DNA from: Dethiosulfatarculus sandiegensis
Lineage (GTDB): Bacteria; Desulfobacterota; Desulfarculia; Desulfarculales; Desulfarculaceae
Direction of reading: 5' to 3'
Length of the DNA stretch: 61,321 nt
Assembly: GCF_000931935.2 (NCBI RefSeq)
Contig: NZ_AZAC01000035.1
Location: 1-61,321, forward strand
The position numbers and the translations under genes were made by a program. This document shows, in pieces, positions 8,041 to 14,900 of this stretch (positions are counted from its first letter, which is position 1; each line of letters begins with the position of its first letter). A model generated the notes under the pieces. The model saw only the letters and a list, made by a program, of their open reading frames with translations, had not been told where the DNA came from and made no database searches.

Positions 8041-8817
8041 ATGCCCCTGGCGGAATATGAGATCAGAGACAAAATCGCTGTTGTGACCATTAATAATCCG
8101 CCCTTAAACGCCCTGGACGTTCCCACCAAAATGGCCATAAGGGATGTGTTTTGGGAGCTGGACGAAAAAAAAGACCTGATAAGGGCTGTGGTCTTAAAGG
8201 GCGGCGGGGAAAAAGCCTTTGCAGCCGGAGCCGATATCAAGGCCTTTTTGGATTTGGAGCCTGAGACCGCCAAAAAACGGCTTATGAAAAGCCATGCCGT
8301 TTATTCAGTGGTTGAGAATTTCCATTGGCCGGTCATAGCGGCTATTCAGGGGTTCTGCCTGGGCGGCGGCCTGGAACTGGCCCTGTGCTGCGATGTGCGC
8401 TACGCCGAAGAAAATGCGGTGATGGGTTTTCCGGAGGTGCGGCTTTCCATTTTTCCGGGGAACGGCGGCACTGCCCGGGCCTTGCATTTTCTTGGTCTGG
8501 GGCGTTTTAAGGAGATGGTTTATTCCGGCCAGAACATAACCGCTGAACAGGCTTTGCAATACGGCCTGGTGGAAAAAGTGGTGCCCGAAGGCGAATCTCT
8601 TGAGGCGGCCCTGGATTTGGCGGGCAAGATCGCCAAAAGGGGGCCTTTGGGCGTGGCCGCGGCCAAAAGGGCCATCAACCGCACCAGGGACCTCGCCCTG
8701 CATGAGGCCCTGGAAGTGGAGAGCGATATCTGGGCCGGGCTCAGCGCCACCCACGACATGAAAGAAGGGGCAAAGGCATTTATAGAGAAAAGGAAGCCGG
8801 TTTATAAAGGAAAATGA
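8041..8817 (+). CDS. Enoyl-CoA hydratase/isomerase (crotonase family)
   Basis: The 258-residue protein is a crotonase-fold enzyme. The oxyanion-hole segments are FAAGADIKAF and FCLGGGLELALCCD. Both general acid/base glutamates seen in true hydratases are present, in GFPEVRL and in RFKEMVYSG, so hydration of a 2-enoyl-CoA is more likely than a side activity. The ATG at 8041 has GGAG at 8031-8034; a longer reading would overlap the dehydrogenase gene without a ribosome site. It is the last gene of the catabolic operon and a terminator follows at 8921. No acyl-CoA dehydrogenase or thiolase is encoded nearby. Confidence 0.94.
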   Translation: MPLAEYEIRDKIAVVTINNPPLNALDVPTKMAIRDVFWELDEKKDLIRAVVLKGGGEKAFAAGADIKAFLDLEPETAKKRLMKSHAVYSVVENFHWPVIAAIQGFCLGGGLELALCCDVRYAEENAVMGFPEVRLSIFPGNGGTARALHFLGLGRFKEMVYSGQNITAEQALQYGLVEKVVPEGESLEAALDLAGKIAKRGPLGVAAAKRAINRTRDLALHEALEVESDIWAGLSATHDMKEGAKAFIEKRKPVYKGK

Positions 8818-8920
8818 AGCCGGGTTTAAGGCTATCTCCCTGTGGGTTGTTTGATCCGCGTTTTGAAAACAGGTTATTGTTAAACGGCTTTCCAGAAGAT
8901 CAAGTTGAAATAAATCTGCC

Positions 8921-8950
8921 AACCGGGTCCGCATGGGCCCGGTTTTTTAT
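8921..8950 (+). terminator. Rho-independent terminator of the catabolic operon
   Basis: AACCGGGTCC and GGGCCCGGTT pair around GCAT with one G-U, followed by a run of six T (8943-8948). It lies 104 bases beyond the hydratase stop and 80 bases before the next gene. Confidence 0.85.
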
Positions 8951-9030
8951 CTGCTTATTGCTTGTCCCCTCAAGAGCTTAAGGCTATGCTGGTTATGCCT
9001 TGATCATTAACCTGGACGGAAAGGCCGATC

Positions 9031-10041
9031 ATGCCCACAAGCGGAGAATTTAACTGCATAACAGATGTAGCTGGACTTAAGGTTGGTTCTTTTAGCGATG
9101 AAAAGGCCTTTTCAGGCACAACTTGTGTTCTCTGCCCCCCGGAAGGGGCGGTGGCCGGAGTTGATGTCAGGGGGGCTGCTCCGGGAACCAGGGAGACAGA
9201 TCTTCTTAACCCGGTGAACCTGGTGCAAAGGGTGCATGCCGTGGTTTTGAGTGGTGGGTCGGTCTATGGCCTGGCTGCCGCCGATGGCGTGGTCAGGGGC
9301 CTTTCGGAAAAAGGAGTGGGTTTTCCCTTGGATGACAAGGGCCATGTGGCTCCTATTGTTCCGGCCGCGGTTCTTTTTGACCTGGGGCGCGGGGCGGAAT
9401 TTGTGCCTCCGGTGAATGCCGAGTGGGGCAGGCGGGCCCTTAAGGCGGTAAAGGAGGGCCAGGTGGAGCAGGGCGCTTGTGGTGCGGGCGCCGGTGCTGT
9501 GGCCGGCGGGGTCAAGGGAGGCTTGGGATCAGCCAGCCAGATCTTGGAAAGCGGTATTGTAGTGGGCGCTTTAGTGGCGGTGAACTCCCTGGGTTCTTTG
9601 CTGAATCCCTTGGACGGCCTTTTCTGGGAGGCTCGTTTGGAACTGGATGGGGAGATGGGGGAAGCTGTGAATCAGCCCAAGGTGCTTCCTCCCTGGCCGC
9701 CTGAGCCGGCCCGCAACACAACCATTGGGGTGGTGGCCACCAATGCCGTCCTGGATAAGGCCCAGTGCACCAAGATAGCCCAGATGGCCCAGGACGGCCT
9801 GGCCCGATCAATTCGTCCGGCTCACACCATGTTTGACGGCGATACCATTTTTGCCCTTGCCACCTGTGAAAAGGAACTCCCAAGAGAACCGGGGGTCTTT
9901 GGCCCTGCCGAAGCCACGGCTGTGAGTGAGATAGGCCATGCCGCGGCCGATTGTCTGAGCCGGGCCATAATCAAGGGAGTTCTGGCGGCCAAGACCATGG
10001 GGGGGTGGCCTTCGTTCAAGGATCTTTCCCCCAGGGACTGA
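9031..10041 (+). CDS. P1-family (S58/DmpA-NylC-like) self-processing peptidase
   Basis: This 336-residue protein belongs to the DmpA/NylC superfamily of N-terminal nucleophile hydrolases. The family opening (ITDVAGLKVG), the GAAPGTRETDLLNP motif, VVLSGGSVYGLAAADGV and the glycine-rich GAGAGAVAGGVKGG are all visible. The motif RNTTIGVVATNA places the likely autocleavage site between Asn229 and Thr230, as in NylC, freeing Thr230 as nucleophile. Substrates in the family are D- or beta-amino peptides and cyclic amide oligomers; which applies here is unknown. AAAGG lies 6 bases before the ATG. It is a single-gene unit. Confidence 0.88.
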   Translation: MPTSGEFNCITDVAGLKVGSFSDEKAFSGTTCVLCPPEGAVAGVDVRGAAPGTRETDLLNPVNLVQRVHAVVLSGGSVYGLAAADGVVRGLSEKGVGFPLDDKGHVAPIVPAAVLFDLGRGAEFVPPVNAEWGRRALKAVKEGQVEQGACGAGAGAVAGGVKGGLGSASQILESGIVVGALVAVNSLGSLLNPLDGLFWEARLELDGEMGEAVNQPKVLPPWPPEPARNTTIGVVATNAVLDKAQCTKIAQMAQDGLARSIRPAHTMFDGDTIFALATCEKELPREPGVFGPAEATAVSEIGHAAADCLSRAIIKGVLAAKTMGGWPSFKDLSPRD

Positions 10042-10431
10042 TATGTTGAGGGCTTTGCTTTTAGGCTGAGGTGGTGCAACACGTTCTTTTACTTTTCCTT
10101 TAGGTTTATAAATAAACCCTGTGCATAAATCCGCTTTGCCGGATCATTTACTAGGCCGGATTCATTAGCTGGACAGATGCGGCTTTTTTATGTCACTATA
10201 TATCCGTATTGGCTGCTTAAAACAGGCATGATTATTATTGGTCTATTCTTTTTTGGGTGCGTGTCCGGGGGGGTGCATAAGCGGCCTGGCTTTTTGAGGT
10301 AGTGTAAAAAGGCTGCGTAAAAGGGATTGTCGCGCTGCACATTTTTTTCCTGTTAATACGATTTTTATAAACTTGGCCAGGCCTTACACAGGTTTGGGGC
10401 AAGTATCAGGTAGATGGGTAAGGGGGCATAA
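10042..10431. other. Intergenic region with a weak terminator-like hairpin
   Basis: No gene is supported in these 390 bases. At about 10154-10190, GCCGGAT and ATGCGGC can pair (one mismatch) ahead of a run of T, a possible terminator for the peptidase gene. GCCGGAT is repeated about 20 bases upstream. The rest is AT-rich and probably carries the promoter of the lipoprotein gene, but no clear hexamers stand out. Confidence 0.45.
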
Positions 10432-12000
10432 ATGCGTACCAAATCTTGGTTTTTTTTAGGGTGGCCATTGGTTTTGGCCAATCTGTTGCTGTTTTTTGCA
10501 GGCTGCGCTCCGGTTGAAGAAAAGCCCCCGGCAGCGCTTTACACACCTCCCAGGCTGCACGCCTATGCAGCCAGCGACAATCAGATCAATCTGGGATGGT
10601 TCCCAGGTAAAGAATGCAGCTGTCCAACTTGTGTCTGCAGACTGGTGCGGGAAAAAGAGATTCTGACCCAGGACGCCAGGCAAGACTATGAGGATACGGG
10701 GCTTAAGCCCGATACCACCTATGAATACCGTATGGTTGGTGAAGAAGGGGTTGTAGCCAGGGTTACGGCCCGCACCAGGCCCGAACAGATCATCCGAAAA
10801 ACCCCTTACCTGATTTTTAACGATGACCCTCACACCATGACCGTGATGTGGCAGACAACCGGCGAGCCGGACTCCACCAGTATTCAGTGGTCCACAGACC
10901 CCCAGTTCAAACGTTCCGGCGGCAAGGACTCCAGCTATGGGGAGTTGCCCGTTGGGGTGGACAGCCTGGGTCTGGATGAGAATCTGTATTCCTTTACCAT
11001 TAAAAACCTCTCGCCTGACACCACCATCTTTTATCGGGTTTTTGTGAATAGCGAGACCTATAAAGGCTCTTTTAAAACCCCGCCTTCACGTCAAGCCCCT
11101 GAGGTCAGCTTTTACGCCTATGGCAACACCCGCCGTTTTCCCCAGGCCCATGACCTGGTGGCCGCGGGCATAAGGCAGGACATAGCCCAGGACCCGGCCC
11201 GCCGCCAGACAATTTGTCTGCATACCGGGGACTTTGTGACCTTTGGTATGGATGAGTCTTACTGGGATTCCGAGTTCTTTAACCCGGATTTCGAGCACAT
11301 ACAAAAGTTTTTAGGGTCAGTTCCCCTGGTTGGAGCCCTGGGCAGACACGAGATCGCCCGTTATCCCTGGTTTTTACCGCCCGGAGACGGCACAGGGGGG
11401 CATTTCTTTCATAAATATTGGCCATTATCCATGCTTACCACCCGGCTGCCCAAATCCAAGGATTTTTACTATTCCTTTGATTATGGTCAGGTGCATTTTA
11501 TAGTGTTGGATCCATTCCCCACCCGTATGGACCCCAAACTTGGTTTTGAAGTCAGCTGGAATGCCTGGCCGGTGAGTGCGCAGTATAAATGGCTTGAACA
11601 GGATTTAAATGAAAATCAGGGTAAATGGCTGGTGGTTATGATCAACAGCCCCCTGTATGCCCCGATCAAAAGCGATCCCAAGGTGAGGGAGTTTTTTGAA
11701 CCCCTTTTCCAAAAATACGGGGTGAATCTGGTGCTGCAGGGTGAGAATCCCTTTTATGCCAGAGAAGACGTGGAAGGTATATCCTATGTGACTCTGGGAG
11801 GCGGAGGAGCCGCCCTGAAAAGCCCCTGGCCCAAGGACGGCAAGCCGCCCAAGGATTACCAGGGGGTGTTTGCCTTGGACTATCATTTTGCCAGGGTGGA
11901 TGTGAATCCCGAGGCCATGGTTGTTTCGGTTATGAAGCCGGGCGGCCAGGAGATTGACACCTTTTCAATCAATCGTCCCGTAAAAGGCTCCAAGAAATAG
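10432..12000 (+). CDS. Lipoprotein with Fn3-like domains and a degenerate metallophosphoesterase domain
   Basis: This 522-residue protein starts with a lipoprotein signal peptide (lipobox FFAGC, Cys25). Two fibronectin-III-like regions follow (about 35-115 and 120-215), then a purple-acid-phosphatase-like fold (about 222-510). The overall motif order is kept, but metal ligands are replaced: motif I reads YGNTR (Asp to Asn232), motif III GRHE (Asn to Arg305), motif IV VVMINSPLY (His to Asn405) and motif V GENP instead of GHxH (438-440). Only Asp267 of motif II remains. It is therefore probably a non-catalytic binding protein. An odd CSCPTCVC cluster lies at 62-69. Confidence 0.85.
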   Translation: MRTKSWFFLGWPLVLANLLLFFAGCAPVEEKPPAALYTPPRLHAYAASDNQINLGWFPGKECSCPTCVCRLVREKEILTQDARQDYEDTGLKPDTTYEYRMVGEEGVVARVTARTRPEQIIRKTPYLIFNDDPHTMTVMWQTTGEPDSTSIQWSTDPQFKRSGGKDSSYGELPVGVDSLGLDENLYSFTIKNLSPDTTIFYRVFVNSETYKGSFKTPPSRQAPEVSFYAYGNTRRFPQAHDLVAAGIRQDIAQDPARRQTICLHTGDFVTFGMDESYWDSEFFNPDFEHIQKFLGSVPLVGALGRHEIARYPWFLPPGDGTGGHFFHKYWPLSMLTTRLPKSKDFYYSFDYGQVHFIVLDPFPTRMDPKLGFEVSWNAWPVSAQYKWLEQDLNENQGKWLVVMINSPLYAPIKSDPKVREFFEPLFQKYGVNLVLQGENPFYAREDVEGISYVTLGGGGAALKSPWPKDGKPPKDYQGVFALDYHFARVDVNPEAMVVSVMKPGGQEIDTFSINRPVKGSKK

Positions 12001-12023
12001 TCTTCTTTAATCCTGTACTGATA

Positions 12024-12060
12024 ACCGCCCCGAGCAATTGCTTTAAGGGGCGGTTTTTTT
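12024..12060 (+). terminator. Rho-independent terminator after the lipoprotein gene
   Basis: ACCGCCCC and GGGGCGGT form a perfect 8-bp stem around a 15-base loop, followed by seven more T. It begins 24 bases beyond the lipoprotein stop codon. Confidence 0.9.
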
Positions 12061-12245
12061 ATTTCCGTCAAGCACAAAGAAGCTTATCCAGGCGTTTTCC
12101 CGTGTACTTCTTTCTGTTTTTTCCTGCATGAGCCGTAATCGGCAAAACCCCTCAAAACAGGCGTTATCCTCCTTTCAGTAAGCAACCAGGCAATTAATCA
12201 GCTTGAATTGTTGTAATCCCTCTGTTGGCTGGGAAAGGAATAAAA

Positions 12246-12797
12246 ATGGCTGTTTTTGGAAATTCGAGCCAGGCTAAGAGTTTTTTCAAGTCCAAGACCA
12301 TGTTGGGCATCTTGGCCGCGGGGTTGGGCATCTTGGGCCAAAGGCTGTTCGGAGCAAACTTGGATGAGGAAACAACCCGTGAACTGGCCGGGCAACTTAT
12401 CGACGGGTCTTTTCTGATTCTGGAGGGCGGGGGCCTGGGCTTGGCTGTTTGGGGCCGCCTGAAGGCCAAGCAACCCTTGGAGTTGCCAGGTAAGGGAGGT
12501 TCAGCCGCCATTATCTGTCTGTTTTTACTGATTGTTCCAAACAGTGCCTGGGCAGGAGAGGGCATCTGGCAATCTGAGCTTATGCAAATGAGCCTTTTGC
12601 CCTTGGCCCTTAACCTAACTTATGCCTTGATTGCATTTTTGGTGACCGCGCTGCTTTGGTTCTGCGTGCTGGACAAACTCATGTTGCGCGGGTTTTCCAC
12701 TTCCCTCGCCATTAAGCAAGGCAACCTGGCCGCAGCCTGTTTTGCCGGGCTGGGCTTTTTGGGCCTGGCCGTAATGGTGGGTTTGGTGGTGGGTTGA
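12246..12797 (+). CDS. Membrane protein: phage holin-like N-terminus joined to a DUF350-like C-terminus
   Basis: Residues 1-78 of this 183-residue protein resemble phage holin-type proteins: a hydrophobic helix (MLGILAAGLGILGQRLF), a DEETTRELAGQLIDG helix and a second hydrophobic stretch ending in WGRLKAKQ. Residues 82-100 look like an internal signal peptide ending in SAWAG. Beyond that, two long hydrophobic helices flank a SLAIKQGNLAAACFAG motif like that of DUF350 proteins. ATG 12246 has AAGGA 6 bases upstream. It lies 6 bases before a lytic transglycosylase gene, so a lysis or envelope-export role is inferred. The fusion is unusual. Confidence 0.6.
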   Translation: MAVFGNSSQAKSFFKSKTMLGILAAGLGILGQRLFGANLDEETTRELAGQLIDGSFLILEGGGLGLAVWGRLKAKQPLELPGKGGSAAIICLFLLIVPNSAWAGEGIWQSELMQMSLLPLALNLTYALIAFLVTALLWFCVLDKLMLRGFSTSLAIKQGNLAAACFAGLGFLGLAVMVGLVVG

Positions 12798-12803
12798 TCG
12801 ATT

Positions 12804-13376
12804 ATGAAACACCTTTTGCCTCTGGTCCTGGCTTTGGCTCTTTTATTGCCCGGATTTGCGCTTGCTCACCCCGACTATGACCGGCACTTCCGGAAAAGCG
12901 CCAAAAGGTTTTTTGCCTTGGCTGTGGATTGGCGCTGGTTCAAGGCCCAGGCCATGGCTGAATCATCCCTGGACCCCTTAGCTGTGAGCCGGGCCGGGGC
13001 CAGGGGCCTTATGCAGCTCATGCCCTTTACCTCCCGTGAGGTGAGCCGAAAATTGGGCGTGTTTGATCTGCCCTTTGATCCCAGGCTGAATATTCTGATG
13101 GGCGTGGCCTATGATCGAAAACTCTGGGATTTTTGGCATGCACCGAGGACAAGAAGGGAGAGGCTGATGCTGGTCTTCGCCTCTTATAACGCAGGACCGG
13201 GCAACCTGCTTAAGGCCCAGAAGCTGGCAGAGAGAAAAGGGCTCTGCAGCCGCACCTGGGAATGCCTGGCTCCCATGTTGGGGCGGGTTACAGGTGGTCA
13301 CGCTCAAGAGACAAAGGGCTATGTATGGAAAGTTCTTAAATATTTTAATGAATTTATTTGGTTGAGAAAAAAATGA
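12804..13376 (+). CDS. Lytic transglycosylase (SLT domain), phage-type
   Basis: The 190-residue protein has a signal peptide (1-21, cut near ALAH) and one SLT/goose-lysozyme-like domain. The catalytic glutamate is Glu53 in AMAESSLDP. GARGLMQLMP (65-74) and the ASYNAGPGN motif complete the family signature. It would cleave murein glycan strands in the periplasm, producing 1,6-anhydromuropeptides. The gene follows the holin-like gene by 6 bases and is followed by a phage tail chaperone gene, so it probably derives from a phage lysis or entry cassette; a housekeeping murein role cannot be excluded. Confidence 0.88.
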   Translation: MKHLLPLVLALALLLPGFALAHPDYDRHFRKSAKRFFALAVDWRWFKAQAMAESSLDPLAVSRAGARGLMQLMPFTSREVSRKLGVFDLPFDPRLNILMGVAYDRKLWDFWHAPRTRRERLMLVFASYNAGPGNLLKAQKLAERKGLCSRTWECLAPMLGRVTGGHAQETKGYVWKVLKYFNEFIWLRKK

Positions 13377-13377
13377 A

Positions 13378-13539
13378 TTAAACCGGCTTCGAACGCCTGT
13401 TGCCCCGGGAAAAAGGGTAAGGATAGGCGGCCTTTCCGCCAGGTGAAGTCAAGGCTCTTAATGCCGCCTGAGCCCTGGCAAGCACCTTTGGATAAATCTT
13501 TTTTTATATGGGTTCCGGGCGTTCGAACAACCGGTTTAA
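13378..13539. repeat. 162-bp element with long terminal inverted repeats (MITE-like or structured RNA)
   Basis: The left end (TTAAACCGG, one base, TTCGAACGCC) pairs with the right end (GGCGTTCGAA, three bases, CCGGTTTAA), giving 19 paired positions. Inside, TTGCC pairs with GGCAA, and two hairpins can form (GGCGG/CCGCC and GGCTC/GAGCC), with a run of seven or more T on the 3' side. It begins 2 bases after the transglycosylase stop and ends 12 bases before the next start codon, so it may act in the transcript. No clear target duplication is seen. Confidence 0.6.
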
Positions 13540-13551
13540 AGGTAACCTCAC

Positions 13552-13797
13552 ATGGGAAAACAAATCACTTTAAAAAGACCTATAAACCTGGCAGGTCAAA
13601 CCGTTCGCTGTCTTGAGTTCAGACGACCCCTGGTGGCGGATTTCCTGGCTGTCTCTGAAGCCGGTAAGGACACCGGACTGGCCAAGGACCTGTTTCTGGC
13701 CGCACGTTTAAGCGGGTGTTCTGAAAAAGACCTGGCTCTTTTGGATATGGCCGATTTTTTAAATATCCAAAAGACGCTTCTTAAATATTTGGATTAA
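13552..13797 (+). CDS. Phage tail assembly chaperone, Mu gp41-like (Phage_TAC_7)
   Basis: This small 81-residue protein opens with GKQITLKRPINLAGQTVRCL and continues with EFRRPLVADFLAV, the pattern of the Mu gp41 family that helps assemble myovirus tails. It closes with a helical segment ending ALLDMADFLNIQKTLLKYLD. No other tail gene is present around it, so it appears to be an orphan kept from a Mu-like prophage or recruited with the two preceding genes. AAAGG precedes the ATG by 9 bases and overlaps the end of the inverted-repeat element. Confidence 0.7.
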   Translation: MGKQITLKRPINLAGQTVRCLEFRRPLVADFLAVSEAGKDTGLAKDLFLAARLSGCSEKDLALLDMADFLNIQKTLLKYLD

Positions 13798-13804
13798 CCT
13801 GAAA

Positions 13805-13830
13805 GGCCCTACGGAAAAATCCGCAGGGCC
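13805..13830 (+). terminator. Hairpin after the tail-chaperone gene
   Basis: GGCCCT-A-CGGA pairs with TCCG-C-AGGGCC around a short A loop, 7 bases after the stop codon. It lacks a T-run, so it is either a weak terminator or a 3'-protecting hairpin. Copy 3 of the structured repeat begins directly beyond it. Confidence 0.5.
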
Positions 13831-13831
13831 G

Positions 13832-13949
13832 GCTCGCCGAAAAAATCCTCCCAGGCTTTGCCAGATGCCGGTTGGTGAAGATGTGGTTTTACCAACCGTT
13901 TCCGGATCACACGCCTTATGAAAGCCTCGCAATTAGGCGGGCCGTCCAT
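13832..13949 (+). repeat. Dispersed structured repeat, copy 3 (diverged)
   Basis: This copy shares the order of the elements at 183-294 and 16653-16766. It has ATCCTCCCAGG in place of GTCCTCCTGGA, then a hairpin with arms CGGTTGGT and ACCAACCG around a loop holding GATGTGGTTT. The tail CCTCGCAATTAGGCGGGCCGTCCATG is close to copy 2. Hairpin 2 has a quite different arm sequence yet still pairs perfectly. Hairpin 1 is decayed on its 5' side. It ends 9 bases from the stop codon of the convergent DJ-1/PfpI gene. Confidence 0.65.
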
Positions 13950-13958
13950 GGCCTCGGC

Positions 13959-14486
13959 TTATTTTTCTTTAAGCATGTTTTGGATCACCGCCCGCATAAA
14001 GGCGGGCAGGTCATCCGGGGTGCGGCTGGTTACCAGGTTTCGATCCACCACCACTTCTTCATCCACCCAGTCTGCACCTGCGTGGATCAGGTCATCTTTA
14101 ATCGCGTAAAATGAAGTTAAACGCCTGCCCGGACAAACCCGGGCCGAGGCCAGCAGCCAACCCGCATGACATATGGCGGCCAGGGTTTTGTTTTGCCTGT
14201 TGGCTTTTTCCACCAGATCAACCATGGCCTGGTGCCGGCGCATGTGATCCGGGGCATAGCCGCCGGGGATTATAAGCGCATCGAAATCATCCAGGATGGT
14301 GTCCACGGCCGAGAGTTCCGAGGTGGCTGTAAGACCTGACTTCCCCTGATAGGTGTGAGGGGCCGATGATCCCACCAGGGCCACCCTGGCCCCGGCTTCC
14401 TTGAGGCGATAAAAAGGATAATACAACTCCAGCTCGTTAAACATATCCTCCACCAGGATAGCCGCTTTTTTGCCTTTAAGCTCCAT
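13959..14486 (-). CDS. DJ-1/PfpI family protein (class I glutamine amidotransferase-like)
   Basis: The 175-residue protein has the flavodoxin-like fold of the PfpI/Hsp31 group: AILVEDMFNELE near the N-terminus with the conserved Glu, LIIPGGYAPD at 71-80, and the nucleophile elbow AAICHAG with Cys106 followed by His107. Family members act as proteases, deglycases or chaperones against damaged proteins; the exact activity is not settled. It is a single-gene unit transcribed towards the phage-like cassette and ends next to repeat copy 3. Confidence 0.88.
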   Translation of the reverse strand: MELKGKKAAILVEDMFNELELYYPFYRLKEAGARVALVGSSAPHTYQGKSGLTATSELSAVDTILDDFDALIIPGGYAPDHMRRHQAMVDLVEKANRQNKTLAAICHAGWLLASARVCPGRRLTSFYAIKDDLIHAGADWVDEEVVVDRNLVTSRTPDDLPAFMRAVIQNMLKEK

Positions 14487-14900
14487 GGCTCTGGTCCTTT
14501 TTTATGGTTTACGAAAAAGGGCCGCTGAGTATTATAGTTATTATAATGCAGTTTCAGGGGCAATGTCTGCCCAGGGGGCGCCCAATGAGGGGGCTTTTCT
14601 TCCATCTTTATCTTTACCCACCAATTACCGATTGCATGGGATTTCTTAAAAGACTACCTTTGACTAAGCAAAAAAATACCAATTGGTTTTTGCCCGTTGG
14701 TTTTATTGAGTGGTAGACTTGGCCCCGACATAGTAGTTTTCCGTTAAAGGACAAGATTTGCGCTTGTTCCTTTTCAGACAGATATGTATGACTTGGTTGA
14801 CAAGCCGGGCCTCAGGGGCGAATATGCGTCTGATGGGCCGCTTGGCTGCGTCCGTATATCGTTTTTCACCTTATAACCCAATCAATAAAGGAGCCTTACC
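14487..14900. other. Divergent intergenic region upstream of glnS
   Basis: These 414 bases hold no supported gene. The near-palindrome TTATAGTTATTATAAT (about 14531-14546) could supply -10 elements for the minus-strand PfpI gene. ACCAATTGGT (about 14680-14689) is a perfect palindrome. For glnS, TTGACA at 14797-14802 with GAATAT 17 bases downstream is the best promoter candidate, giving a leader of about 70 bases. Confidence 0.45.

Noticed and set aside
13378..13539. Possible 6S, SRP or tmRNA gene
   Set aside because: Overall hairpin shape recalls 6S RNA, but none of the conserved sequence signatures of 6S, SRP or tmRNA are present.
14504..14716. 70-codon frame upstream of glnS
   Set aside because: It has no ribosome site, an unlikely composition, and lies in the divergent promoter region.
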